NCBI RefSeq assembly: GCF_030705415.1
Contig: NZ_JAUZED010000024.1
Coordinates: forward strand, 1-37,295
Direction: 5' to 3'
From: Curtobacterium sp. A7_M15
Lineage (GTDB): Bacteria > Actinomycetota > Actinomycetes > Actinomycetales > Microbacteriaceae
DNA: 37,295 nucleotides
Position numbers and translations under genes: made by a program. Under the pieces are notes generated by a model. That model was not told where the DNA came from, did not search any database, and saw only the letters and a program-made list of their open reading frames with translations. Shown here piece after piece: positions 18,982 to 26,351 of this stretch (positions are counted from its first letter, which is position 1; the number at the start of each line of letters is the position of its first letter).

Positions 18982-19695
18982 TCAGAGCAGCGCGCGCACC
19001 CCGTCGGCCACGGTCGCCCACACCTCGAGCAGCGGCGCGCGCGCGAGCCACACCGCGCCCGCGTTCACCGCGAGGAACAGCACGAACCACATCGTCGCCG
19101 GCACCCGCATCTCGGCAGCCGCGATGTGGAAGTCGGTCTGCACGCGGGCCCCGGTCGCGAGCCACCGGGCGACCTGCACGACCGAGCGCAGCCCGTCCAC
19201 GACGAAGAACGCGCCGACCGCCGCGACCACGAGCACGGTGGTCTCGGACGGGCGCAGGGCGACCCAGAGCGCGAGCGCGTCGAAGCCGAGCACCACGAGG
19301 ATGCCGAACCAGTTCCGGACGAACGCGAGCGCGACGAGCCCGACGACGCCGAGGACCACGACGGGCACCCACCTGGCCCCGTGCAGCACCCCGGTGACGA
19401 GCAGCACGCCGGCCCAGAGCGGCGCGCTGTACCCGGCGTACAGGTTGACGATCCGTACGAGCCACCGGATCGCACCGGGGACCCGGCCGAGCTGGACCCA
19501 TGCCTCGCCGGACCCGTCGGGGTGCAGCTCGATGCGCTGGATGCGTCCGCCGAACGGCACGACGACGACGGCGTGCCCGACCTCGTGCGCGATGGTCGCC
19601 GCGATGCGGGCCACCCGGCCGACGAACGGCACGAAGGGCAGGACCGCGCCCACGAGGAGCGCGACGACGACGAGGGGCGGGGCTGCGGTGGTCAA
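18982..19695 (-). CDS. M50-like (site-2 protease type) integral membrane metallopeptidase
   Basis: 237 aa and very hydrophobic, with about 6 membrane segments. HEVGH at residues 37-41 (in ATIAHEVGHAVVV) is the zinc-binding HExxH of M50B peptidases and lies within an early membrane helix as expected. The second half, including FVRNWFGILVVLGFDALALWVALR, is typical of short actinobacterial M50-like proteins of unknown substrate. The start is TTG at 19695, overlapping the stop of a small upstream membrane ORF (TTGA). The gene is likely cotranscribed from glmS through that ORF. The missing base for a third zinc ligand cannot be assigned by eye. Confidence 0.82.
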   Translation of the reverse strand: MTTAAPPLVVVALLVGAVLPFVPFVGRVARIAATIAHEVGHAVVVVPFGGRIQRIELHPDGSGEAWVQLGRVPGAIRWLVRIVNLYAGYSAPLWAGVLLVTGVLHGARWVPVVVLGVVGLVALAFVRNWFGILVVLGFDALALWVALRPSETTVLVVAAVGAFFVVDGLRSVVQVARWLATGARVQTDFHIAAAEMRVPATMWFVLFLAVNAGAVWLARAPLLEVWATVADGVRALL

Positions 19696-19826
19696 GGGAC
19701 CAGGATCGCAGCCCCGTCCGTGACGAACCCGGCAAGACCCTGGGGGAGCAACGACGGCACCAGGGTCGCGGCGATCACGATGACCGTCGCGACGATGGCG
19801 AGCGCCGTGAGGACGGCGAGGAACAC
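19692..19826 (-). CDS. Candidate small single-span membrane protein between glmS and the M50-like gene
   Basis: A 44-aa frame from GTG 19826, mostly one hydrophobic helix (VFLAVLTALAIVATVIVIAATLV), ending in LPQGLAGFVTDGAAILVP. Its stop overlaps the TTG start of the M50-like gene by 4 bp, which argues that it is translated. No Shine-Dalgarno precedes the GTG. The open frame runs back to the glmS stop through HTRWSR, so a non-canonical start there is possible. I know no family for it. Confidence 0.42.
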   Translation of the reverse strand: MFLAVLTALAIVATVIVIAATLVPSLLPQGLAGFVTDGAAILVP

Positions 19827-19855
19827 CGTCAGGCGGGACCAGCGCGTGTGCCTGG

Positions 19856-21670
19856 CTATTCGACCGTCACCGACTTCGCGAGGTTCCTCGGCTTGTCCAC
19901 GTCGCACCCGAGCTGGAGCGCGAGTTCGCGGGCGAGCATCTGCAGGGGGACGACGGCCTCGAGCGGACCCCACGGGGCGGTCGCCCGACCCCAGGCGAGG
20001 TCCCCGACGACGCGACGGCCGAGGGCCGGGATGTCCGCGTCCTCGCCGCCGATGGTGATGACGAAGCCGCCGCGGGCACGGACCTCGGCGATGTTCGCCT
20101 TCAGCCGGTGGTCCCCGTGGTCGACGACGACCACGGGGGTCCCCTCGTCGACGAGGGCGAGCGGGCCGTGCTTCAGCTCGCCCGCCGGGTAGGCCTCGGC
20201 CCACCGGTAGCTGAGCTCCTTGAGCTTGAGCGCGCCCTCCGCCGCGTACGGCAGCCCGGCACCGCGGCCGAGGAAGAGGAAGCCGGTCGCGTCCTTGACG
20301 CTCGACACGAGCAGCGGGATGCGGTCGGCGGCGATCGCAGCGGCGTGGTCGATGCGGGCCGGGAGGTCGGAGAGCTCGCCGACGAGGGCCGCCGCACGCT
20401 CACCGTCGATCCGACCCGACGCGACGAGCGCCGAGATCATCGCGGCGACGCCGACGACGACCTGCGCGGTGAACGTCTTCGTCGCGGCGACACCGATCTC
20501 CGGGCCGGCGTGGCAGTCGAGCACGGCGTCGGCGCGACGGGCGAGCGACGAGTGCACGTTGTTCGTGAGGGCGAGGACCGGGTGCCGGTCCTCGAACCGG
20601 TCGAGCGCTCGGAGGACGTCTGCGGTCTCGCCCGACTGGCTGATCGCGACCACGAGCGTCCCCGGGCCGAGCACCGCCTGGTCGGCCTCGCTCGCGACGA
20701 CGATGTCCGTGGGCACGCCGCCGATGCCGCGGAGCGCGGTGGCGATGACCTGCCCGGCGTTGAGCGAGGTACCGCACGCGACGATCGCCAGCCGGTGGAA
20801 CCCGGGGAGCCCCAGGCCGACCCACATGCTGCCGTCCGCGGCCCGGCGGGCGACGCGGTCGAGGATCGAGGCGACGACCTCGGGCTGCTCCTCGATCTCC
20901 TTCGCCATGTGGTCCGGGTGGTCGCCGAGCTCGAGCGCGGTCGCGGCGAAGGGGGACGGCGTCGGGAAGGGCACCGGCACCGTGATGCCGGAGGAGGACC
21001 ACGTCCAGGCTTCGCCGAGTTCGACGACGTCGCCGTCGCGGAGTGCGACGAAGGTCTCGCACCACTCGGCGATCGCGCCGATGTCGCTCGCGACGAAGTC
21101 CCCGCGAGCGGACCGCGCGACGACGAGGGGGGAGCGCTCGGCGGCGACGACCATGCGGCCGTCGCGGGCGTCGAGCACCACGATCGCCCACGAGCCCTCG
21201 AGCTGCGCGGTCGCGATCTGCACCGCGAGCATGAGGTCCGGGTCCACCGCGAGCGCGCGCTCGACGAGGTGCGCGATGACCTCGGAGTCGACGTCCGACG
21301 AGAACACGTGCCCCTGGCGCTCGAGCGTCTCGCGGAGCCGGACCGCGTTCTCGATGATGCCGTTGTGCACGATGCTGATCCGGCCGGAGCAGTCGGCGTG
21401 CGGGTGGGCGTTCGCCTCGCGGACCACACCGTGCGTCGCCCACCGGGTGTGCCCGATGCCGACTCCCGTCAGCGCGTCGCCGGAGCGTGCGGCGACGAGC
21501 GTGCGCAGGTCACCGACGCGCGAAACGGACCGGATGGTCTCGGTGCCGCCGTGGGCGGTCCGGACGGCGATGCCCGCCGAGTCGTACCCGCGGTACTCGA
21601 GTCGTTCGAGTCCGTCGAGCAGGTAGGGGGACGCGTCGTCGCTGACGCGGGCCGCGATGATGCCGCACAT
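19856..21670 (-). CDS. glmS: Glutamine:fructose-6-phosphate aminotransferase (isomerizing)
   Basis: Makes glucosamine 6-phosphate from fructose 6-phosphate and glutamine, the entry to UDP-GlcNAc and peptidoglycan. 604 aa. MCGI at the N-terminus exposes nucleophile Cys2 after Met removal; EYRGYDSAG and GHTRWATHG mark the glutaminase domain (to about 230); two SIS sugar-isomerase domains follow, the first with GTSLNAG and SQSGET; the C-terminus DKPRNLAKSVTVE is typical. The ATG at 21670 has AAGGGA upstream. No glmS ribozyme is expected or seen. The M50-like gene lies downstream. Confidence 0.97.
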   Translation of the reverse strand: MCGIIAARVSDDASPYLLDGLERLEYRGYDSAGIAVRTAHGGTETIRSVSRVGDLRTLVAARSGDALTGVGIGHTRWATHGVVREANAHPHADCSGRISIVHNGIIENAVRLRETLERQGHVFSSDVDSEVIAHLVERALAVDPDLMLAVQIATAQLEGSWAIVVLDARDGRMVVAAERSPLVVARSARGDFVASDIGAIAEWCETFVALRDGDVVELGEAWTWSSSGITVPVPFPTPSPFAATALELGDHPDHMAKEIEEQPEVVASILDRVARRAADGSMWVGLGLPGFHRLAIVACGTSLNAGQVIATALRGIGGVPTDIVVASEADQAVLGPGTLVVAISQSGETADVLRALDRFEDRHPVLALTNNVHSSLARRADAVLDCHAGPEIGVAATKTFTAQVVVGVAAMISALVASGRIDGERAAALVGELSDLPARIDHAAAIAADRIPLLVSSVKDATGFLFLGRGAGLPYAAEGALKLKELSYRWAEAYPAGELKHGPLALVDEGTPVVVVDHGDHRLKANIAEVRARGGFVITIGGEDADIPALGRRVVGDLAWGRATAPWGPLEAVVPLQMLARELALQLGCDVDKPRNLAKSVTVE

Positions 21671-21780
21671 CTGGTTTCCCTTCGGGTGGGAGGAGCAGCT
21701 CGGGTGGGGGAGTGGGAGCGTTGCGGCACCGACCGCCGTCGGGTCTGCCGTGCGTCCGGTCCGCCGGCCCGGGCCGCCGC

Positions 21781-21805
21781 CCGTCCTCGGATCAGGCGAG
21801 GACGG
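21781..21805 (-). terminator. Hairpin between luxR and glmS
   Basis: CCGTCCTCG and CGAGGACGG form a perfect 9-bp stem with a 7-nt loop, GATCAGG. It lies 110 nt before the glmS start and 330 nt after the luxR stop. It could be a terminator or a leader structure of glmS. Confidence 0.4.
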
Positions 21806-22022
21806 ACGGCGGCGTTCGTGGGCCGACGGTTCGGGTACCGGACGGGGTACCACGGGCGGGCTCCCGGGGGAGCACGGCGGTCGGTGCACGAGAAGCATCA
21901 CCCGCGGGTCGGTGACACGGCAACGGTGGTCGCCCGCTCTTGCGGTTCCCCGCGTGCGGTCCTCTCTTCGGCGGACACGGCGTGCGGAGTTCCGCAACCG
22001 CCGCGACGCGCGCACACGACGA

Positions 22023-22110
22023 ACGGGAGGCGGGGGGCGGGCGGGGGCCCCCCCCCCGCGCCCTCCCCGACCCGGGGGGGGGGGCCGCCGGCCCCCCCCC
22101 CCCCTCCCGT
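22023..22110. repeat. Second homopolymeric G/C tract with GGGAGG/CCTCCC flanks
   Basis: ACGGGAGG (22023-22030) and CCTCCCGT (22103-22110) bracket runs of up to ~12 Gs and ~14 Cs. The flanks match the arms of the CGCGCCTCC palindromes elsewhere, so the inside may be a hairpin whose consensus has collapsed into G and C runs. It closely resembles the tract at 8254-8323. Confidence 0.6.
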
Positions 22111-22132
22111 CCTGTGGTGGGTCGCGTCTCGA

Positions 22133-24829
22133 CTACGTGAGCAGCGCGACCAGGTGCGAGCGCGAACGTGCGCCCACCTTGCGGTAGATCTGCGTCAGCC
22201 GCAGCTCCACCGTCCGCTGCGACATGAACAGCGACGACGCGATCTCGCGGTTGCGGTACCCCTCCGTCACCTTCTGCACGACCGCGCGCTCCTCCGCCGT
22301 GAGCGAGGTGAGCACGGCCGAGGCGTCCGGAGCGCTGCGCGGCGTCCCGGGGACCTGTGCGGACAGCACCGGAGCGGACCGGAGCGACGTGGACGAGCCG
22401 AAGGCCGGCATCGCGACCGTCGCGACCGGGGTGGCCAACGGACGCCGGAGCCCCGCGGCCTCGTACGCCGCAGCGGCGGCCGCACCGAGCCGCGGACGCT
22501 CCGTCGGGGTGCCCACGGCGGCGAGCGCCGCGAACGTCCGAGCGCGTTCGAACTGCGAGTCGTGCGGCTGGAACAGCTCCAGCGCACGCCGACGCGCGGT
22601 GTCCCGGGTGGTGTCGTCGGCGACCAGCGCGAGACTCCGCGCCAGGACGAGTGCACCCCAGCGCGACGGGCGGGCGTGGTGGTCAGCGGCGAGGCGAGCG
22701 GTGATCGCCCGTGCGTCGTCGATCCGGTCGAGGCGCACGTAGGCCTCCACCAGGTCGCCGAGGTGCCGGAGCACCGCCGGGTTCCGCAGCGAACGACCGA
22801 TGGCGTCCGCAGCCTCGAGCGAGGCCGCGGCCTCGTCGAGACGACCGTCGAGCAGCAGGACCCGGCCACGCAGGGCGTGGAGCTTCGCGGTCGCGCCCCA
22901 CAGGCGGTTCGTGGACCGCTGCGCGAGGCACCGGTCCAGGACCTCGAGCGCCTCGGCGGAGCGTCCCTCGGCGAAGTGCCGCCAGGCGAGGGCGATGGCA
23001 CGGGACGGCTCGCGGAGCCGCTCGACCACCGACGAACCGGCTTCCCAGACGTCGATCGCGCGGAGCGCCTGCCGGAAGTTCCCGGAGCGCACCTCGTTCT
23101 CGGCCGACAGGTAGCGGGCGGCCTCGGTCCACACCGGCAGTGCCTCCTGGCCCCGCGCGAGGACGAGGGCGAACACGCGACGAGCACTGCGGTAGCGCTC
23201 GGCGATGCTCAGCGCGTGGGCGAGGAGCAGCAGTGCCGGCTCGGACATGCTGATCAGCGTCGTGGTCGACAGTCCGTCGTGCAGCGCCGTGTCCGGCGGG
23301 AGGGTCCCGTCGACGGCGGCGACGAGTTCCTGCGCCGTCGTCGTGATCTCGACGGTGTGCGGGGACGCCGACGCGCGCAGCGGTTCGGCACGTGCGAGCA
23401 GGTCCCGTGCGTGGTCGAGCTCCCAGGCCTCGGCCCGGAAGGACGCCACCATCGCGAGGAGCCCGGCGAGCGCGTCCGCCTCGGCGGCGTTCTCCGGGTC
23501 CACCGGCACGAGGAGCTCGTCCGCGTGCACGGCGTCGCCGCTCAGGTACTGCACCGAGTACGACAGCCGGAGCCGCCGCGTCTCGTCCGCGGTCGACCGG
23601 AACGGGCGGATCGCCGCGAGGTACCGCGCGGCGAAGCCCAGCAGGCGGTTCGCCAGCAGTGCCTCGGCCACACCGAGGAGCGCAGCGTGCTCGTCCTCGT
23701 GGCCCGAACCGATGTGCAGTGCACGCTCGGTGAGCACGACCGCGGCCTGGGCGTTGCCGTCCACGACGTACGAGCGGGCCGCTCGGAGCAGCGCGACCAC
23801 GTCCGGGACGTCGTCCACGAAGCTGCGGTGCCACGCCGACGCCCGCGGGTCGTGCTCGGCGCTCGCCGCAGCGAGCTCCGTGTGTGCGGCGCGACGGTCC
23901 CGTGCGGGCATGCGCCAGTACAGCGCGGACCGGACCAGGGGGTCGCGGACCGTGACGGTCTGCCCCTTGACGGTCGTGAGTCCGGCGTGTGCCAGGTCGT
24001 CGAGCTCGTCGCGGTCCCACCCGCTGGTCTTCGCCACGGGGACGAGGGCCAACCGTGCCAGGACGTCCAGATCTCGTCCTGCGGTGGAACCGAGCGCCAG
24101 GGCCGCGATGGCCTCGGTCGTCGGGGTCGGGCGGAGCGGCAGCACGAGCGGCTCGGAGCCGTTCAGCTGTTCGCGACTGAGTACGGCGAGCTGCTCACGC
24201 AGTGCGCCGGGGTTGCCGCCGGTCTCCTCGGCGAGGACGGCGAGGACGCCGTCGTTCGCCTCTTCCGGTGCCATGGCACGGGCGAGCACGAGTGCTTCGT
24301 CCGAGGGCAGCGGTTCGATCCGGAGCGTCGGCAGGGCCGCGAGCGGTCCGTCCGACGGCACGGTGCGCACCGTGGCGACGACACGCAGTGCCGTCCCGGC
24401 GAGCCTGGACGCGAGGAACGCGATGAGCTCCTGGCTCTCCACGTCCATCTGGTCGAGGTCGTCGATCAGCACGAGCGTCGGCGGCAGGGTGAGGGCGTGC
24501 ACGGCGTCGAGGAAGTCGTGCGCTGCCGCCAGCCCCGGCGTCTGCCGGTCGACGGGAGCGCCTCCCTGCAGGAGGTGCGCGATGTGGGCCGTCGCACGCG
24601 GATCGTCGAGCGCGGTGAAGAGCGAGGTCACGCCGGCCAGGGGCCAGTGGGACTCGCTCCCGTTCACGCCGACGCGGACGACGGGGAGGGAAACACGGTC
24701 CGAGACCGCGTCGAGGACGCTGCTGCGTCCGGAACCGGGGTCGCCGACGACGACCATCGCGGACTCACGAGGGAGTACAGCGAGGGTCGCGATCCGGTCG
24801 ACCTCGAGACGGCGACCGGTGAGTGCCAT
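22133..24829 (-). CDS. Large ATP-binding LuxR-family (LAL-type) transcriptional regulator
   Basis: 898 aa. N-terminal AAA/NTPase domain with GDPGSGRSS (29-37) in the Walker A position and LVLIDDLDQMD as Walker B. A long alpha-helical TPR-like middle (about 280-820) follows, then a C-terminal LuxR HTH: LTAEERAVVQKVTEGYRNREIAS and MSQRTVELRLTQIYRKVGARSRSHL. This is the MalT/LAL architecture. The Walker A lysine is replaced by arginine (Arg35). LAL proteins sense a ligand and activate nearby or distant genes; no obvious target adjoins. The ATG at 24829 has GGAGG 10 nt upstream. A 719-bp gene-free region precedes it. Confidence 0.9.
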   Translation of the reverse strand: MALTGRRLEVDRIATLAVLPRESAMVVVGDPGSGRSSVLDAVSDRVSLPVVRVGVNGSESHWPLAGVTSLFTALDDPRATAHIAHLLQGGAPVDRQTPGLAAAHDFLDAVHALTLPPTLVLIDDLDQMDVESQELIAFLASRLAGTALRVVATVRTVPSDGPLAALPTLRIEPLPSDEALVLARAMAPEEANDGVLAVLAEETGGNPGALREQLAVLSREQLNGSEPLVLPLRPTPTTEAIAALALGSTAGRDLDVLARLALVPVAKTSGWDRDELDDLAHAGLTTVKGQTVTVRDPLVRSALYWRMPARDRRAAHTELAAASAEHDPRASAWHRSFVDDVPDVVALLRAARSYVVDGNAQAAVVLTERALHIGSGHEDEHAALLGVAEALLANRLLGFAARYLAAIRPFRSTADETRRLRLSYSVQYLSGDAVHADELLVPVDPENAAEADALAGLLAMVASFRAEAWELDHARDLLARAEPLRASASPHTVEITTTAQELVAAVDGTLPPDTALHDGLSTTTLISMSEPALLLLAHALSIAERYRSARRVFALVLARGQEALPVWTEAARYLSAENEVRSGNFRQALRAIDVWEAGSSVVERLREPSRAIALAWRHFAEGRSAEALEVLDRCLAQRSTNRLWGATAKLHALRGRVLLLDGRLDEAAASLEAADAIGRSLRNPAVLRHLGDLVEAYVRLDRIDDARAITARLAADHHARPSRWGALVLARSLALVADDTTRDTARRRALELFQPHDSQFERARTFAALAAVGTPTERPRLGAAAAAAYEAAGLRRPLATPVATVAMPAFGSSTSLRSAPVLSAQVPGTPRSAPDASAVLTSLTAEERAVVQKVTEGYRNREIASSLFMSQRTVELRLTQIYRKVGARSRSHLVALLT

Positions 24830-25039
24830 GACTCACCGGCCTCCGGGCCCGGAAGCGGATGCAGCGGAGGAGAGGGACCGGTCGGTGGCACGGCGGGTGA
24901 CCGCGCGCAGAGCCGGACGTGGGGCACGCAGGGAAGAACGCGTGCCGGGACTGTCGGAAACGGAATGCGGATGACGAGTGAGGGTGCACTCGGTTCCGCT
25001 CGGGAACGATGAAGTCATCGTCTGTATCACCCCTCGGGT

Positions 25040-25100
25040 TAGGGTCTTCGGACGAAACAACGACCGGTGCGGCATCCCGTTCGGAGCTAGGGACTCCGAA
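25040..25100 (-). promoter_or_regulatory. Candidate regulatory repeats upstream of luxR
   Basis: TAGGGTCTTCGGA (25040-25052) and TAGGGACTCCGAA (25088-25100) are direct repeats with three mismatches, 48 bp apart. The second forms the right half of a perfect dyad, TTCGGAG-n7-CTCCGAA (25080-25100). ACCCCT and AGGGT also face each other at 25029-25045. The arrangement fits an operator for the LuxR-type regulator itself, but this is inference. Confidence 0.4.
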
Positions 25101-25185
25101 GCGGCACCTGACCTGTCGCCTGCAAGCAAGATAACTCAGGTTCTGGTCCGGGTGGCCGGTCTCCGCAATCTGTTGTCCACCTGCG

Positions 25186-25208
25186 GTGTCCCCAGTACGG
25201 GGGGACAC
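25186..25208 (-). terminator. GTGTCCCC/GGGGACAC hairpin
   Basis: A perfect 8-bp stem with a 7-nt loop, followed at once by a second small CCCCC/GGGGG hairpin. It lies 340 nt past the hisN stop on the minus strand and could end read-through before luxR. Confidence 0.4.
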
Positions 25209-25300
25209 GTGCCCCCCTCGGGGGTGGTTTCGCGCTTGACGTCGGCGGATCGCGGTACGAGATCGGGGTACAGCGGGTGTCCGTCGTGGGGTGGACCGGT

Positions 25301-25322
25301 GGGTGGGGGTCGGGTGGGCGGG
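25301..25322 (+). other. G-quadruplex-like run
   Basis: Five G-tracts of three or more Gs are separated by one or two bases within 22 nt (G3-T-G5-TC-G3-T-G3-C-G3). The run lies in a longer GGTCGGGC-rich low-complexity stretch reaching 25385. It meets the usual sequence rule for a G-quadruplex. Confidence 0.5.
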
Positions 25323-25382
25323 TCGGTCGGGCGGGTCGTCGGGTCGCCGGGTCGGGCGGGTCGGTCGGGTCGGTCGGGCGGG

Positions 25383-25526
25383 CCGACTCGGAACGACATT
25401 GTCGACGTCGTGCGACATCGACGTTGTCGACCGTGCGCGGCCGCAACTGTTGCGCGCGCGGTGCAGCGACGAGACCGCTGTCGTGCGACATCGACGTTGT
25501 CGCACGACAGCGCGCGCAACAGTTGC
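25383..25526 (+). repeat. Composite palindromic repeat, copy B
   Basis: Starts with CCGACTCGGAACGACA (25383-25398). A nested cruciform follows: outer arms GCAACTGTTGCGCGCGC (25443-25459) and its exact complement at 25510-25526, inner arms CGCTGTCGTGCGACA (25476-25490) and its exact complement at 25498-25512 around TCGACGT. GTCGTGCGAC occurs twice (25407-25416, 25480-25489). It is homologous to copy A (18826-18940, opposite strand) and lies just downstream of the hisN stop. Confidence 0.85.
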
Positions 25527-25548
25527 ACGCGCTGGACGGTCCCAGCGG

Positions 25549-26331
25549 TCAGCGCCGGATGACGTCGACCACGGCGTCGTGCACGAGGCCGTTCGTCGCG
25601 AGGGCGCTGCCGTGCCAGGGGCCGGGATCCCCGTCGAGCGAGGTGAAGCGTCCGCCGGCCTCCTCGACGATCGGCATGAGCGCCGCCATGTCCCACGGCT
25701 TGAGGTCGGGTTCGCCCGCGACGTCGAGGACGCCCTCGGCCACGAGCATGTACGACCACATGTCGCCGTACGCCCGGGTGCGCCAGACCTTGCGGGAGAG
25801 TGCGACGAGGGCCTCCAGGCGGTCGTCGTCGTCCCACTGCTGGATGCTGTTGTAGCTCAGGCTGGCCTCAGCGAGGGAGTCGACGCCGGAGACGTGCAGG
25901 GGACCGTCGAAGGAGTGCGCGCCGAGGCCCTCGGCCGCCCACCAGCGCTTGCCGAGGGCGGGCGCGCTCACGACGCCGAGGACCGGCCGCCCGTCCACCG
26001 CGAGCGCGATGAGGGTCGCCCAGACCGGGACGCCGCGCAGGTAGTTCGCGGTGCCGTCGATCGGGTCGACCACCCACTGCCGGTGACCCTCGCTGACGGC
26101 CTCGGCACCGGTGTCCGCGGTGGTCTCCTCGCCGAGGAAGGCGTCGTCCGGGCGCTCGGAGCGGAGCCGCTCGCGGAGCGCCCGTTCGACTGCCTGGTCG
26201 GCGTCGGTGACGTGGGTGCTGTCGGCCTTCTTCGACACGTGCAGGTCGGCGGCGCGGAACCGCTCGAGGCTGATCGCGTCGGCGGTGTCGGCGAGGGAGC
26301 GGGCGAAGTCCAGGTCGGCGCTGAGGTCCAC
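25549..26331 (-). CDS. hisN: Inositol-monophosphatase-family phosphatase, probably histidinol-phosphatase HisN
   Basis: Mg2+/Li+-sensitive phosphatase fold, 260 aa. GEET near residue 70, DPIDGT (89-94, metal ligands Asp89 and Asp92) and KPWDMAA (Asp214) are the three metal-site motifs. In actinobacteria this subgroup with VVDPIDGTANYLRGVPVWATLIAL and NSIQQWDD is generally HisN, hydrolysing histidinol phosphate, but inositol phosphatase cannot be excluded by eye. The start is GTG at 26331: TACGCT (minus strand 26344-26339) lies 7 nt upstream with no Shine-Dalgarno, consistent with a leaderless mRNA. The DUF3533-like gene ends 20 nt upstream. Confidence 0.88.
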   Translation of the reverse strand: MDLSADLDFARSLADTADAISLERFRAADLHVSKKADSTHVTDADQAVERALRERLRSERPDDAFLGEETTADTGAEAVSEGHRQWVVDPIDGTANYLRGVPVWATLIALAVDGRPVLGVVSAPALGKRWWAAEGLGAHSFDGPLHVSGVDSLAEASLSYNSIQQWDDDDRLEALVALSRKVWRTRAYGDMWSYMLVAEGVLDVAGEPDLKPWDMAALMPIVEEAGGRFTSLDGDPGPWHGSALATNGLVHDAVVDVIRR

Positions 26332-26338
26332 GGTCGCC

Positions 26339-26344
26339 AGCGTA
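26339..26344 (-). promoter_or_regulatory. Predicted -10 element of hisN (leaderless)
   Basis: TACGCT on the minus strand ends 7 nt before the GTG start of hisN. It lies in the 20-nt gap after the DUF3533-like gene, giving hisN its own promoter. Confidence 0.5.
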
Positions 26345-26351
26345 GCGGGGG

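Larger units (their letters stand above)
21671..22132. other. 462-bp gene-free region upstream of glmS
   Basis: Between luxR and glmS on the minus strand I see no credible gene. Next to the glmS start the plus strand is rich in GGGTGGG. A hairpin lies at 21781-21805 and a homopolymeric G/C tract at 22023-22110. The middle part (about 21850-22020) is not repetitive and probably holds the glmS promoter, but no clear hexamers stand out. Confidence 0.6.
24830..25548. other. 719-bp gene-free region between luxR and hisN
   Basis: This holds the upstream region of luxR and the downstream region of hisN. From left to right: a less GC-rich stretch (about 24980-25140) with two TAGGGnCTnCGnA repeats and a TTCGGAG/CTCCGAA dyad; a GTGTCCCC/GGGGACAC hairpin (25186-25208); a G-rich low-complexity run (about 25296-25385); and the composite palindromic repeat copy B (25383-25526). 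A plus-strand open frame begins at 24978, but its composition and low GC third positions argue against it being a gene. Confidence 0.65.

Noticed and set aside
15945..20058. Long plus-strand open frames over the monooxygenase, metY, M50 and glmS genes
   Set aside because: The minus-strand frames have clear catalytic motifs and start signals; the opposite frames are composition artefacts.
21671..21780. glmS ribozyme in the glmS leader
   Set aside because: That ribozyme is known mainly from Firmicutes and no matching core is visible; the region is simple G-rich sequence.
18826..25526. Composite transposon bounded by copies A and B
   Set aside because: No transposase, no target-site duplications recognised, and the enclosed genes (glmS among them) are chromosomal housekeeping genes.
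24978..25562. A 194-codon plus-strand open frame between luxR and hisN
   Set aside because: Low GC at third positions, no ribosome-binding site, and it runs into palindromes and G-rich repeats.
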